Assembly: GCF_037975245.1 (NCBI RefSeq)
Contig: NC_092576.1
Coordinates: forward strand, 4,913,501-4,977,500
From: Apostichopus japonicus
Taxonomy: Eukaryota; Echinodermata; Holothuroidea; Aspidochirotida; Stichopodidae
Reading direction: 5' to 3'
DNA length: 64,000 nt
Of this stretch, positions 11,214 to 23,501 are shown piece after piece (the stretch's first letter is position 1; each line of letters begins with the position of its first letter). A program made the translations under genes and the position numbers. The notes beneath the pieces were generated by a model. It did not search any database and was not told where the DNA came from. It saw only the letters and a program-made list of their open reading frames with translations.

Positions 11214-13583
11214 GTCACCATTATCCTGGTTAATATTAAACTGATTTTCCACCTCATTCCTGGTTAAATCACCCCTTTCCTTGTTAATATGCCACCTTAT
11301 TCTCCATTTAAGTTGCAATGCATTCAAATTGAGAAACAGCAAAACATAAATTATAGAACAACATCATCAATGTTACTGATAGCTAACTTTATTTGCATCT
11401 CCATTACTTTTGAATTTTGAGTACTAAGTGAACTTTCGCAATTTAGTTTAATTAAATCCTCAAATATTAATACAATGAATTAATGTAAGAAATGCAATAC
11501 TGAAATCAAAATTTTTAGGACATATTTACAGCATCACCATCTTCACATGCTGAAGCTCTGATTGCTCGACATCAACTGTGAAATGTAACAGGGATACCAA
11601 GACCTTGATTAGCACTTTTGCACAAGGATACAACTTGAAAATCACTTGAACAGTTTTCAGTACAGAACAAGAAATGGACCCTATACCTCTCTCTTGAAAT
11701 ACTCGATCAAAGCCTTTCTCCCTTGTTATGAAAAAATTCAGCCCTGTGTCAGTAGCTTCTTTTCTTTAAAGGTATGCTGTATTAGCCCCAAATTCAAATG
11801 TGGTCACCTTTGGTCAGAATTCTTAAACTGTTTTTATTACAACCTTTGAGGAAATTTTCCCATTCAGTCATCTTGTGTGTTCCTTAAAAATGTCTGAGAA
11901 CAATTGGAAGGTACTTTTTGAAAAATTCTTGCCATTATAGCGTGCTATAATTTGGGGCATATACTGACTACCATTAAACTATAGATAGGAAGGTCTTAGA
12001 AGATCTTTGTTCACATTGTTGTTGATAAGGATGACCTAATACCAAATTGATTTTTTTAAATTTAATTATTTACTTATTGGTAATTAATTCATATTTTTAA
12101 TTTACTTACAATTATATTTTACCACTTTGCACGGGCAAACCGAACATCTGCAAGACAATTAGGCTTCCAACGATACCATAAATGTTTTAGTAATAAGCTC
12201 ATCCTTGGACCTCACATACTTGTGCAAATTATTTTAACTCCAATAGAAAGTGGTAAGTTAAGCTTATTATAATCGCAAGAAAGATTAATTTGAAAAGATT
12301 TTGAGCTAACAGTTAAGTAGTTAAAGAATAGACCAAAGTGTCCTTGAACATGAAATTCCTGATACTCCGACCCCGAATGACCATAATTATGATCACGTTT
12401 TGCATACATCCACATGTCCGTCGGTGGACTCAGGAAGAAGCATTTCCAAACAATTAACTAAACCGACCCCTAAATGACCTTTGACATAAAATTCCTGAGC
12501 ACTTCCACATGTCTCTTCATCACAGGCCATCTCTATGCAAGTTTCATTGAAGTTGTACCAACAGGTATTATCAATTGTGGACAGAGAGATGAATTGAAAT
12601 GCAAAACATCAAATTGTTTCTCATAAAAACAGCTACAATCACATTCTTGATGTGCATCATCCAAGCCAAAGACATCCTTCTACTATTGCAAAGCTGTGTT
12701 ACTTGGTAGCCTCTCTCAATTTCTCATTTTCACCTCTTCCAGTTTGTACCAATCTAGGAAGGAATGAAACAATTAAAGTATTAAATGGTGTGTTAACGAA
12801 CTAGAATGAAAAGAAGATTAATCGCTTTCTTCAGTCTAATAGTTTGTGCCATGCTTTTTGAAAACCTAATCCTAACCCTAATTTAATCTTGGAATAATTC
12901 TCTGAGTTGGTCAGTCTTATTTCTGTTTGGGTTTGTTTTCCACAGGGCATTTTATGTGGTTTTTAACCCCAGGCTCCTTTGACGTTTAGTAACCTGTTAG
13001 GTTAGGTTTGTGTGTAAAGTAGGCTAACCTTATACTAATACTAGCTGATACCATGTAGTGATTTGAGATTAGCAACTAACCTTAATTGAATTGAATTTGA
13101 CGTGGTAGTTATTATAATAAATGGTCTAGCTGTGATACAGGAGGGCTACACAATATGATTATCAACATATAATTCCACTTTTATACTTTTAAAATCAATT
13201 TTAAGGCTAAATATAAACCTCAAACAATTATCTGTAGTGTAGGGTAGTCCTGTCCTACCCTTACCTAGCCTATAAAATGTGAGTTCAATCAGGGAGTTGT
13301 TCTAACAAATACCTTGTATAATATCGTTCGCCCAGCTATTAGTATTACCCTGGCTATATGTACATAGGCTGGCTGGGGAGTTTAAGTGATCGACCAGGGA
13401 GTTGCAGTAACATCATCTTGGATCGACAGCGGCAATAGACACTATACATGCCTTATCACTGCACTGGCCTAGCCCATGACCTATGCACGTGATATTCAAT
13501 GAACACAAGCTTAACGTGAGGCCTAGGTCTAACTTACGCCAGACCTATTTATGCATTAATTGAGCCTAGGACTAATGATCCGG

Positions 13584-13585
<2 letters not shown>
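11212..13585. other. unit 1-specific stretch, unidentified
   Basis: This 2.4 kb has no counterpart in unit 2, where the two flanks are joined at one (AT)n array near 37678-37860. It lies between two (AT)n arrays. I see no supported ORF, no inverted-repeat ends and no RNA gene. It could be part of the same insertion event as the PLE fragment, or DNA that unit 2 has lost. Confidence 0.4.

Positions 13586-13659
<74 letters not shown>
13586..13659. repeat. (AT)n microsatellite
   Basis: About 74 bp of AT dinucleotides at the right edge of the unit 1-specific segment. Confidence 0.95.
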
Positions 13660-13662
<3 letters not shown>

Positions 13663-14109
13663 ATATACATTTTAGAAGTGTTTAGTTAGTATGCATTGTC
13701 CCGTTAGTGAAATGCTCTTCTGTAATATATACAGTTCGGGGTTTTCTTTCTTTTCAACTGCCCCTTGTAGCTTTAGTTAGCTCTTTATCTCTTTGAGGGT
13801 CATCTCTCTGATTTTTTGTCATGTTCTATGGTTTCACTTTCTTTTCCTCAATGCAACAAAGCACGTTGTCAGCTAATTAGTATTCAAAGGTATTTGATAT
13901 ATATATATATAGAACAAATATATGTTTACACCCGTTGTCCGTATGCTTGGCAGGAAATGGATGTTTTTCCATGTTTATCTTAATGCAAACTGTATCGTGT
14001 GAAGATAGTTTCAACGTTTCGTCTATAACATAACAAATGTGAAAAATAATCAAACAACTACAACAAAAGTTCCTATTCTTGACTTTACATAAGTTTTTAA
14101 TAATCTTGG

Positions 14110-17100
14110 TTATGATGTAATCTTTTTGTAATATACACAGTTCGGATTCTCTCTGTATATCTGCCTGCTGTAGTTTTCATTTGACTGTTCCATCTCCTGA
14201 TAATCCTGATTGTCATTAGGAGATGTCACATGGTCGGTAAAATAACCATGTGTTACGGCTTTGTGACATTCAGTTGTCATAATTTGAGCTGATGGACTCA
14301 ATGGTTGCGGTTCATTGTTGATCGTGGAAACGTCTGTAGTCGAGCATTGTGAGGTATTCCTGCGAATTAATAAAAATAATATAATTATTCATATCACGTC
14401 TGAAAAAGCTTGAGAAGATAATTTGCAGAGGCAACACGGTAATGAAACAACGCCGTTTCTTCGTTTTGTGTATCTAAGATGAAAATCAGAAAATATATTT
14501 TATACTGGGTGATTAATTAGTTAAAACTATATACACTACAATACACATCATATACACTGGATGGTTAACTAGTTATCACTGCAATACACTATACCACACA
14601 TCATAAACACTGGATGGTTAACTTAGTTATAACTGCAATACACCGTAACAAACATCGTATGCGATGGATAGTTAATTAGTTATACCTGCAACACATTATG
14701 ATACACATCACATACACCGGATGGTTATAACTAGTTATAACTGCAATATACCATAACACACATCATAAACACTGGATGGTTAACTAGTTATAACTGTAAT
14801 ACACTATAACACACATCATTAACACTGGATGGTTAACTAGTTATAACTGCAATACACCGTAACCCGCATTATATGCACTGGATGGTTTATCAGTTATAAC
14901 TACAACACACTAAATACATATTGTATACACTGGATGGTTTATTAGTTATAACTGCAATACACCACAACACACGTCATGTACACTAGTTGGTTAATTAGTT
15001 ACAACTGCTAACACACTGTAACAATGTCATGTACACACATATGATATCATGTAATTATGTTAACTTCTTTATTTATAAGATCAAATACTACCTGCTGATA
15101 AAAATCCCGCATGTAAACGCTAGCAGTATTAAGAGGAAGGAAATGACGGCAACCAATGACCAAACCAACAAATCTGAATCCTTGGTCTCGACATAATCTT
15201 GCAAAGAATCATCTTCTGAAACTATGGAGGGATAAATTATAACAAATTCATGTCTCAACTAAAGTTAACTCAATACTTTAGGAATATAGTTGTACGATAT
15301 TATCTTCTTCAATTTTCTGTTCAATTGAGCTTATGTCCGAGTCATGTGAAGGACACCTTTTATACTGAGCTATTTTCACTTTGGCAAACCCAACGTTGTT
15401 GTAAAAGGCATGCACCTAAGGGTGATTTAAATGTACCCGTCGCATGTTTCACACGCAAAGGCTAACAGTTCATTACTTATCTTAAGTTTTTCTTAAACGG
15501 AAATGTTGAATGACAACGATAACAGTAGAAACAAATAGCGTTTCTAGTATCGTAATTGTGTATTTTATTGTTGTAAGAAAAGGACTTTTCAATTAACTTG
15601 AGAAAGCATTGCTGTCGTCAATGTTCATCATCTGCATGAATGTTAGGGAAATGTACATTAAACACAACACTATAGATATTGATAATTGATTGATTGATTT
15701 ACGTTGACTACTTAGTAGTTTAACTTTAGTAATTATTGATGATAGCCGGAAAGGTTATCTTTACATCCAAAAGACTTGTTAATTTGGCTAAATGAAGGCC
15801 TAAGGTAAACTTACTATAGCACTAACAAACGGGAAGTGTATAATATTAAAGTCGAGACTTATTCATTAATGATTATGAATTTAAGTTTTGTATAAGTTAA
15901 TGTAGTTTACCTGATATATCTGAGATCCCAAAGAAGATGAAGTTGATGGTCAGGTTCAGACTGACTAATTCTATCCCTTTAAACTGACATGAAATGTTAA
16001 CGTGAGTTCCAGTTGGTAGTAGATGTAATGCAGATTCCGAGTCTGTGGTGTTTAGCTTCTCCTTGTTTTGTTTGTATGGTACATTGTGTACATTGGGAGG
16101 GTCTACATCTTCACCATTCACAACCCACGTTAGGCTAGCAGGTGGTCTTGATCCAACCGCCAAACATGTTATCTCCAGAGGCTCACCCGCTATTACCACG
16201 TGATCATATGTACTACGTGGTTCACTAAATGTAATCTCGTCAAATGACAACGTTAGCTCTGGGATCACTGAAAAAGGAAATAATTCAAGATTTTTGTTGA
16301 AATTAACAATTTTTGTTAATATTTTATCACTATTTCACAAATGTCAAGAAAAACGTTGAATGTAGCCATTTGAACGCTCATGGAATTAGCTCTCCCTGTA
16401 TGGTGTCCTATTTTTCATGTTAATGAAAAACAGAGTAAGAAGTTCTCTCAAAGTAGTGTGCTGAAAACTTGACAACCATTGCCTTTAAGTCAATAAAGCT
16501 GCAGGAAATGATTTTACAAAACCTTCAAAGAACATTTATATTTTAGAAGCTATCACCTTTGTTCTAGACTGACTGCTGTGGGCTATACAACAAGGTACAA
16601 CCTACAATATCCTGCAATGTTACATAATTTTAGAATTATACTCCTTTAAAAAACACGTTTTTATACAGAAATGCTCATTTGATCCACCTTGGACTTTTAA
16701 AGCCATTGTTATAATCTGTGTACTCTTTCAAAATTTGTTTATTTGATTTTGTTCTCAATTGTTCGTTTACGAAACAAAACCTCACTTTCTTCAATTTTTG
16801 GTAATTGTCTTATTCCCTTTCTAAATCTTAACTTCTATGTTTCCTATTTTACTCAGATAAAACTGCACATATTTCATTGTAATTTTGAATTTATGAGTGA
16901 AACTAATTTGGAATCATTACAACATAAACTACATGATACAAAACAGGGGATTATTGCTAAGTGTTAGGTCCTTGGAAGTAACTCGAACTGTAAATTCCTA
17001 ATAAGTAACAGATATTGTAAGAGCAGGACCCACAGCAACTCCCTCGTAAGAGAGACAGCATTATTGCAATACTAATACGCTCATGTTTGAGAAATTTACA

Positions 17101-17643
17101 ATGTAGGAGCGTGGAGCATTTGATTCTAGGTACGTCCTACTTCTACTGAGATACAAATGTACATGTTTCAATACAAGTCTAACGACATAGATAAATAATT
17201 TGGAGTTATTACAACAAAATGACATAATATGAAATACAGGATTATTTCTAATTTTTAGGTCCTTGACATTAACTAGGACTGTCAATTCCTCACACGACAG
17301 GAAGTGTTTTTATTTACTTACCTTCTGTTGTCACGTTGTAGCTCACAACATGGGTATTATAACGTATACATCTATACAATCCTTGATGATTGAATGTAAC
17401 ATCTGAGATTGATAATGAGTAGTTATTTGATAAGTGGAAACCCGACAAACGATAAAGCACAATTGTATTTGCATATATGAGTTGATCGTCAAGATACCAT
17501 TTGTTTCCTTTTGTCGCATTATCATTACATTCCAAGATCACAGAATCTCTTTCGACCACTCTGACTGATATTGTATTATGAAATCCATGAAAACCGGCAC
17601 AGTTGAAGAAAATCAAAAAGATTATCAAACAATATATCTCCAT
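14110..17643 (-). CDS. A2: two-Ig transmembrane receptor with tyrosine tail
   Basis: Exons on the minus strand are 17643-17322, 16267-15911, 15221-15092 and 14359-14110, giving 352 aa; all junctions are GT-AG with phases 1, 1, 2. The signal peptide is MEIYCLIIFLIFFNCAG. Ig1 has the ILEC first cysteine, NKW and the GLYRC second cysteine. Ig2 has ITCLAVGSRPPASLTWVVN and NISC. A short acidic stalk precedes a helix at about 246-268. The tail (271-352) is longer than in A1 and carries DYQEM, a YxxM motif of the kind bound by PI3K SH2 domains, and ends CVYYKKITS with a YxxI. These motif readings are inference. Type A2 differs from A1 in tail and stalk, with a larger TM exon (130 versus 100 nt). Its nearest relative is A4. 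A decayed receptor lies directly upstream. Confidence 0.8.
14505..15050. repeat. intron 3 mini-satellite of A2
   Basis: About nine units of roughly 55-60 bp contain cactggatggttaactagtt, then ataactgcaatacac and a variable link. It is the same repeat family and intron position as in A1, A3 and A4, with its own copy number. Confidence 0.85.
16880..17060. repeat. single intron 1 repeat unit of A2
   Basis: One unit of the roughly 175-bp repeat that is amplified in intron 1 of A1 and A3 (ggaatcattacaacataaac, then gtccttgga and agagcaggaccc). A second partial unit follows near 17200-17290. Confidence 0.6.
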
Positions 17644-17739
17644 ATTGAAACAAAAACCCCTCTAAATTTTAACCTCTTTACTTGTTGTTAGTTCTTGCCT
17701 TTGTATTTCTTTTCAGTTCGACGAAATAATGAATCTCAT

Positions 17740-18868
17740 TCACAAATTCTGAGTCTGTGGTGTTTATCCTCTCCTTGTTTGGTAACAATAGTACATTGTT
17801 TTCATTGGATGCGCCTATTACAGCTTCGTCATTCACAATCCACGTTAGGCTAGCAGGAGGCCTTGTTCCAATCGCCGTACATTTTATACCCAGCAGCTCG
17901 CCCGCTATTACAACGTACAGTCATAAGGACTTCGCGATTCACCAAATGTATGCTCGTCAACGTAAGCTCTGGGATCCCTGGAATGGAAAATAATCTAAGA
18001 TATTTTAACATGTTCCAATTTGAATTCATATTTTATCAATATTCTTTCACTTATGTCAAGACAAACGTTGAATGAATCCATTTTCCGCTAATGGTATTTA
18101 CTGTTCCTGTATGACCTCATATACTTAACATGTTGAGGAAAACGCTGAGTAAGATGTTCTCTGAAAATATTATCCTAATTTTTGCCGACTTGACAACCAG
18201 TTCCTCTACATTAAAGTCATTAAAACTGCAAGGTTTTATTTGATAAGAGTTGCAAAGAATATGTATGACTGTTTACGTCATTTCTTTCTCCCTAGTAAGC
18301 TAACTGTTCGGTAAAATAACCCAAAGTACAACCCACAATATCCTGCAATATAACAAAGGTTTAGAATACTCCATTTGAAAAAACACGTTTAAATACAGAC
18401 CTGCTCTATTTTATCCAAATTGAAGTATTAGCGCCTTGGTTATAATCATTTTATTCTTAAAACTTTTACTTCTTTGATCTGTTTCAAACATTCTCCTACT
18501 AAACATGACCTAACATTTTGTTTTTCTTTATTCCTTTTCTGAATCTTCACTTCTACAGCTTCTGTATTTCAGTAAAATCATCAACGTCTAATCCTTCATA
18601 TTCGACAAAATAAGATGCTTAACTTTTAGATCCTTCACAGATATGATTATAAATTTCTAAGGTGTCAGGAGGTCACAATCTTGTCAAAATGTTTCCTTTC
18701 TACAGGAAGGCTGTATATAATTACAACATGGGTATTGCTATCATAACTACTACCCACACCTATGCACATACCATGCTGATATAATGAGAAGTCGCCTGGC
18801 AGTAAGCCGATACCTGTCAATGAAACAACAGTAAGCAATTTCCCGAATAACGGTAGATTATCAAACAC
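17740..18868 (-). pseudogene. psi-C, unit 1: decayed receptor with Ig1 and Ig2 remnants
   Basis: Two remnants stand in gene order on the minus strand. At 18868-18665 a degenerate Ig1 retains a FSLYQHGMCIG segment and NTHVV-IYSLPVE, which align with YSL..HQGLYRC and NTHVVSYNVTTE of A2 after a deletion of about 8 residues. At 17990-17740 is an Ig2 exon that keeps its acceptor (ccag before ggatccc) and the SLTW core. It lacks its 3' third and its donor site and carries frame breaks. No transmembrane or tail exon follows; the next sequence is the A2 first exon. The same pair recurs in units 2 and 3, so the decay predates unit duplication. Confidence 0.7.
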
Positions 18869-21152
18869 TAAGAATCATTTTCCCCTCTTATTTTTGCGAT
18901 CTTTCGTCTGTAGGTGACAGAAGCAAACCATGGGTAGTGGACCCATCAAAATCAACGCTAGCGAGTTAAAAAGAAACTCTTCAGACGGAGAAAAACTTAC
19001 TTTCAGCCACATTTATTGTTTATTGTTCATCAGATGTCAATCATGTCATTATACTATTTTTTTTTTGGTGACAAGTCGATGTTGACTAACGACATGAAAG
19101 CGATAGTTCCATAAATACATCCTGCTATCAACCAAAAATTTAAAAAACGACCATGGGCTGTCAAGCACTGCAGTGGAGTGTTAAGTTTCAACAAGATTTT
19201 CCACGGAGTTGCATATCTCATCGAAACCGTCCATCAACCAATTTATCACGTGACCTTACAGAATGTTATGTTAAAAATTAAAAACAAGGACATTTCGTGT
19301 ATTGCACGCCATACCTTGGCCATTTATTGTTTGAGTACAATGCAGATGAAAAACAATATTCAGTTTGACGTTTAGGAATCAATTAAGTGGCCGACTTAAA
19401 AGCTGAGGCTACTGGATTCTGGATTCATGTATAGTATATGTGTTTTATAATTTAAAGTCACCTTTCTTCAACTTTTCTTTACATCTATTGGTTACAAATC
19501 GCTTTGTTTTACATTGCTTATAATTGTCTGGACTATTTTGGATGAAATTAGGCTAACTGCAGAAAGTATAACGGCTGAGTACTTAAGCCAATACTAGTTT
19601 TTGTTATAATCCTATTTGAATAATTCTCACAATTTAAAAGTATCCGCATGCACAAGTACTTCAAAATGTGTGCAATAAATCTTCAAAAAACAGGACAAAC
19701 ACGATTCAATTTCTTTGTTGTGACTTACAGTGCTTTTTCATTTTTTGTTTCATTTCTTTTAAGAAATAGTTCACCTCTCGAGTACTTTTTCCCGATCATG
19801 TTTACAAAATTATCAGTTTCGACAGAGCCCCGGCGAAGCCTTCTATCACATGGTAACAATAATTTCATTGTTTGTGCTGTTGCTAAGCATTGCATATCAC
19901 ATATTTCATAAATGTCTCACTGCTGAATTAGTGTGCTTAGTAATCAGTGACAAAGCAAAACAAATATCAGCAATAAGAGAGAAATGAATGATTGAAAAGT
20001 GATTTTTTTTCTGTGATAAAGCAAGCGTGCTCACCCTGGGCCCCAATCACCTCACATCGATACTAAAACTGTGTATGACCACAACCGTGCTATGTCGTGT
20101 GAGGTATCTTGAGTTCCGTGGAGAGGAAAGATACGCTACACACATGATTGAACTTAAAGGATAGTTAGCAATCTATAGCGTTTTATAAGCTGATAATAAT
20201 CGATAGTCGTACACAAATTATTATGCCACCATTATAATAAAACATAGTTTACAACATTCAAAGTATGGATTTTCACAGTTAAATTTGTCAGACAAATACA
20301 CCCTTTAAGTTACCCATAAAGGAGCCTGGACATGAAAATGTATCACGGATGATTATGGATAATAATTAGGAACCTTGTCATGCAAAGGATGTGGGACATT
20401 TGGTATATCCAATAGATATCCTAGTGAAAAGCCCACAGTGGGAGTGAAGTGATTGTTAAGATATATTAAATAAACTCGTAAAATATCTATAAAGATACCC
20501 ATTACAGTAAAGACATATAGATTGAATATTTTGAATAGTTACAATGTCTTATTATTATGTCTCAAGAAAACGCCTACGTAATATTTAAACATGCCCATCA
20601 GCTGTAGGTATTTTATGACGTTTAAGTACTGACCAGTGATATAGTTGTACATTTGTGTAAACCAAACAGAAACGCCCACGTAAAACTATACGTAATCATA
20701 CGCATTGGCAAACAGATCTATTGACGTGCAAATATATGTAGTCACATGTTCATACATTTATGTAAAACCTAAATATAATCGCGTAAAACATGTGCAATGG
20801 CATCCATCAGTACGTTGACTCAAATTCTAGTACTCGAGTGTTCCTCTAGGAAATAAAATTACAATTTTTTAACTAAATTCCTCATATAAACTGTAAACCA
20901 AAATGCATCTTATATTTACATTTGTTTCGATATAAAGACAATCTTAAATAATAATGATCCCTTTTCTGCAATATTTGTTTTTATCATCATTTATTATACC
21001 GGCAAACCCTCAGCTAAAAAATGGTACCATTGGACCTTCCCATCATATGGTAGCTGATGGCTATCAAAGCTCTTTCAAATTTTGCGAGATTGACCGTTTA
21101 GATTTAGGGCTAGAATAGGTCGCAGGTTAGTATAGTGCTCCCCGACCGAATA

Positions 21153-21343
<191 letters not shown>

Positions 21344-21417
21344 ATGAACAACTAAAATACTGCTACATTTTCTCAGTGTATGAACAAGTGAGTTGAAATT
21401 GTTTTCATGTAACTGTC

Positions 21418-21480
21418 TTTTAGCGCCGTCGAACCACTGTTGTTGATGTTGGCGCTATATAAATATTTCTTCTTCTTATT
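21418..21480 (+). mobile_element. short LINE/SINE 3'-tail fragment
   Basis: Contains ttagcgccgtcgaa and ttggcgctatataaatat followed by a TTC-rich run. The GGCGCTATATAAAT motif is common at the 3' ends of L2/CR1-type LINEs and SINEs that share their tails. Copies occur at about 45228 and 54586. Confidence 0.5.
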
Positions 21481-23501
21481 TTAATATTAACAAGGAAACT
21501 TGAAATCGTATACCGCAGTTTACCATGTACATGCCATACAAAACGATTAAAATAAATTACAGGATTGTCAAATATATAGCATATATGCATGCATAGGATA
21601 TAGACCTATGTGTAACTTCAAAAAACGTTCTTTGCTTTTACGCATGGTAGAATACGGTAATTTCGCGTGTTCCCTACCTTACTGTACACGTGTTATAAAT
21701 ATGTAGCTGCATTGATAGACACCGTATAGTTGCTGTGTTCATTTAATCAAAGTGTGACAATTTTTTTCAATCGTAATTTTAATCCACAAAGCCTTAACGG
21801 AAACGACAAAAATTAACACAGTGAAACTAAGAACATTCAATTTTTTATTTTGAGACATTTTAGTGGATTTTACTTGACCCATTTTAACGGAATTATACAT
21901 TAAACTTCAACGTATTCGTTAATATTTGGGGACCTTTTTCATTGCTTCGTTCAATTTGATTCCCGACTCTACAGGACCTGGTATCATTCGCCTCTATTTC
22001 TGGCAAAAAAATGGTCAAATCATCGATGATATTAAATTGCTAATGGATAGAACTAAAAAGCTTAGCATTATCAGCGAGAACGTCATCATTGGTATCTTTT
22101 AAAAGAACGTTAATAACGTCACTCTGGCGCATTTAGCGCATACCATCATAACATGTAGTACATATATACGTCAAACAATAAAGCCAATAACAGATTCGCT
22201 CATTAAGGAGCCACTTAATGAACTTGTTTATCACTATTTCAATCCGAATGAAAATGAAAGTTTCTCCATAGGTACTTTAAGGCAGGAAATGAAAATAAAG
22301 TAAAATCTTCAGTTATATTAAGGACGGGATACTTTTGAAGATCATGTCCTTTATAACCGGTCATAACATTATGAACATAACAGCCGTAGGTATACTAACA
22401 TCAAACAGCAAGTAATTAAAATAAAGGAAAAGTTTGTTACGTGACTTTCAAATTTGAGTGTCAATACTAGTGTTTATAGGTCCTGTACTGAACGGTTGGG
22501 TAATCAGGCAGTGCCTGGTGGCTCATATCAGTAGTAGGCCTATGACCACTAGCATCCACTATTACCTCCAAATCAAACCAACTAATTTGTTGTTGTATTT
22601 TGTTCCTGAAATTCCGATACCGCAGATATTAAAGATATTAAAATTTAATCCATTTAAAACAGCAGACATTCTTGCATTTACTTATTTTAGATATTTACAT
22701 GCACTGACACTTAAGTGGTGCGAATTCTCATTCGTAACACGTTAACCAAGATACACGTAAGACATCTTTAATAAAGATATACATCAGAACTCATGAAAAC
22801 GTATCTGTGAGTTGAAAAGTCTCATTCATGACAATGTCATGTTTTATATACAAAGAAACGCCCATGTAAAGCCTGTGCAATGAGACTCTTCAGAAGACAA
22901 TCTATACTGGAGTGTAAAAAGGATTGTCACATGTTTATACTTTTAAGATCAATTAAAAGGAAACGTTTATAGAACATGCAGTACCATGCTATCCATCAGG
23001 GAAAAAGTCCTATATTTGGGTGTTAACATTCAAATTCAAAGCCCTTTGTATTAACAACAACAAAAACACTCAAATCGTCTTAGTTAAACATCAGAGCACC
23101 TTTCATTATCATATTAATTCACATTAGGATGCTTAGAATATAATATAGACTTACATTCCAATTCTCCGATATTTTTGATTGCTAAACGAGGCCTTATAAT
23201 TTGAGAAAAGGGAAACTTTTGAGATTTTAACAAAAATTGGATGTTTGTGTTCCCTATTTCTCAGTCCCCAATTTCTCACTCCCCAGATCGAGTTCGCTGC
23301 TCCTCTAGTTTTGAGATTACTAAGTTTATTCTGCATAGAAAGAATGAGGTATGAGATGCGAATGCATATACTAAAGCAAAGGCATTAAACAATAAACAAC
23401 CAAAGAAAAAAACTTAAGTTAATGTCTTTCGTAGTTCTTCGCCATCTCAGATTTCTGTAGCTAGTTTGTGCCATTGATAACTAATTATGTATTGTCTATA
23501 A

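Noticed and set aside
14110-14301. Canonical ITAM in the A2 tail
   Set aside because: The spacing and +3 residues do not fit YxxL/I-x(6-8)-YxxL/I. YQEM is followed by YSRQ, so only single YxxM and YxxI motifs can be claimed.
14505-15050. CRISPR-like array of regular repeats
   Set aside because: Units are degenerate head-to-tail mini-satellite copies without unique spacers, inside an intron of an animal gene.
17740-17990. Extra Ig exon of A2 making a four-Ig receptor
   Set aside because: The Ig2 remnant lacks its 3' third and donor site and has frame breaks, and A2 has its own signal peptide downstream of it.
19648-19911. Plus-strand frame conserved in all three units (also 43531 and 52996)
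   Set aside because: The reading frame shifts between copies, and similarity is expected from recent duplication. No recognisable domain.
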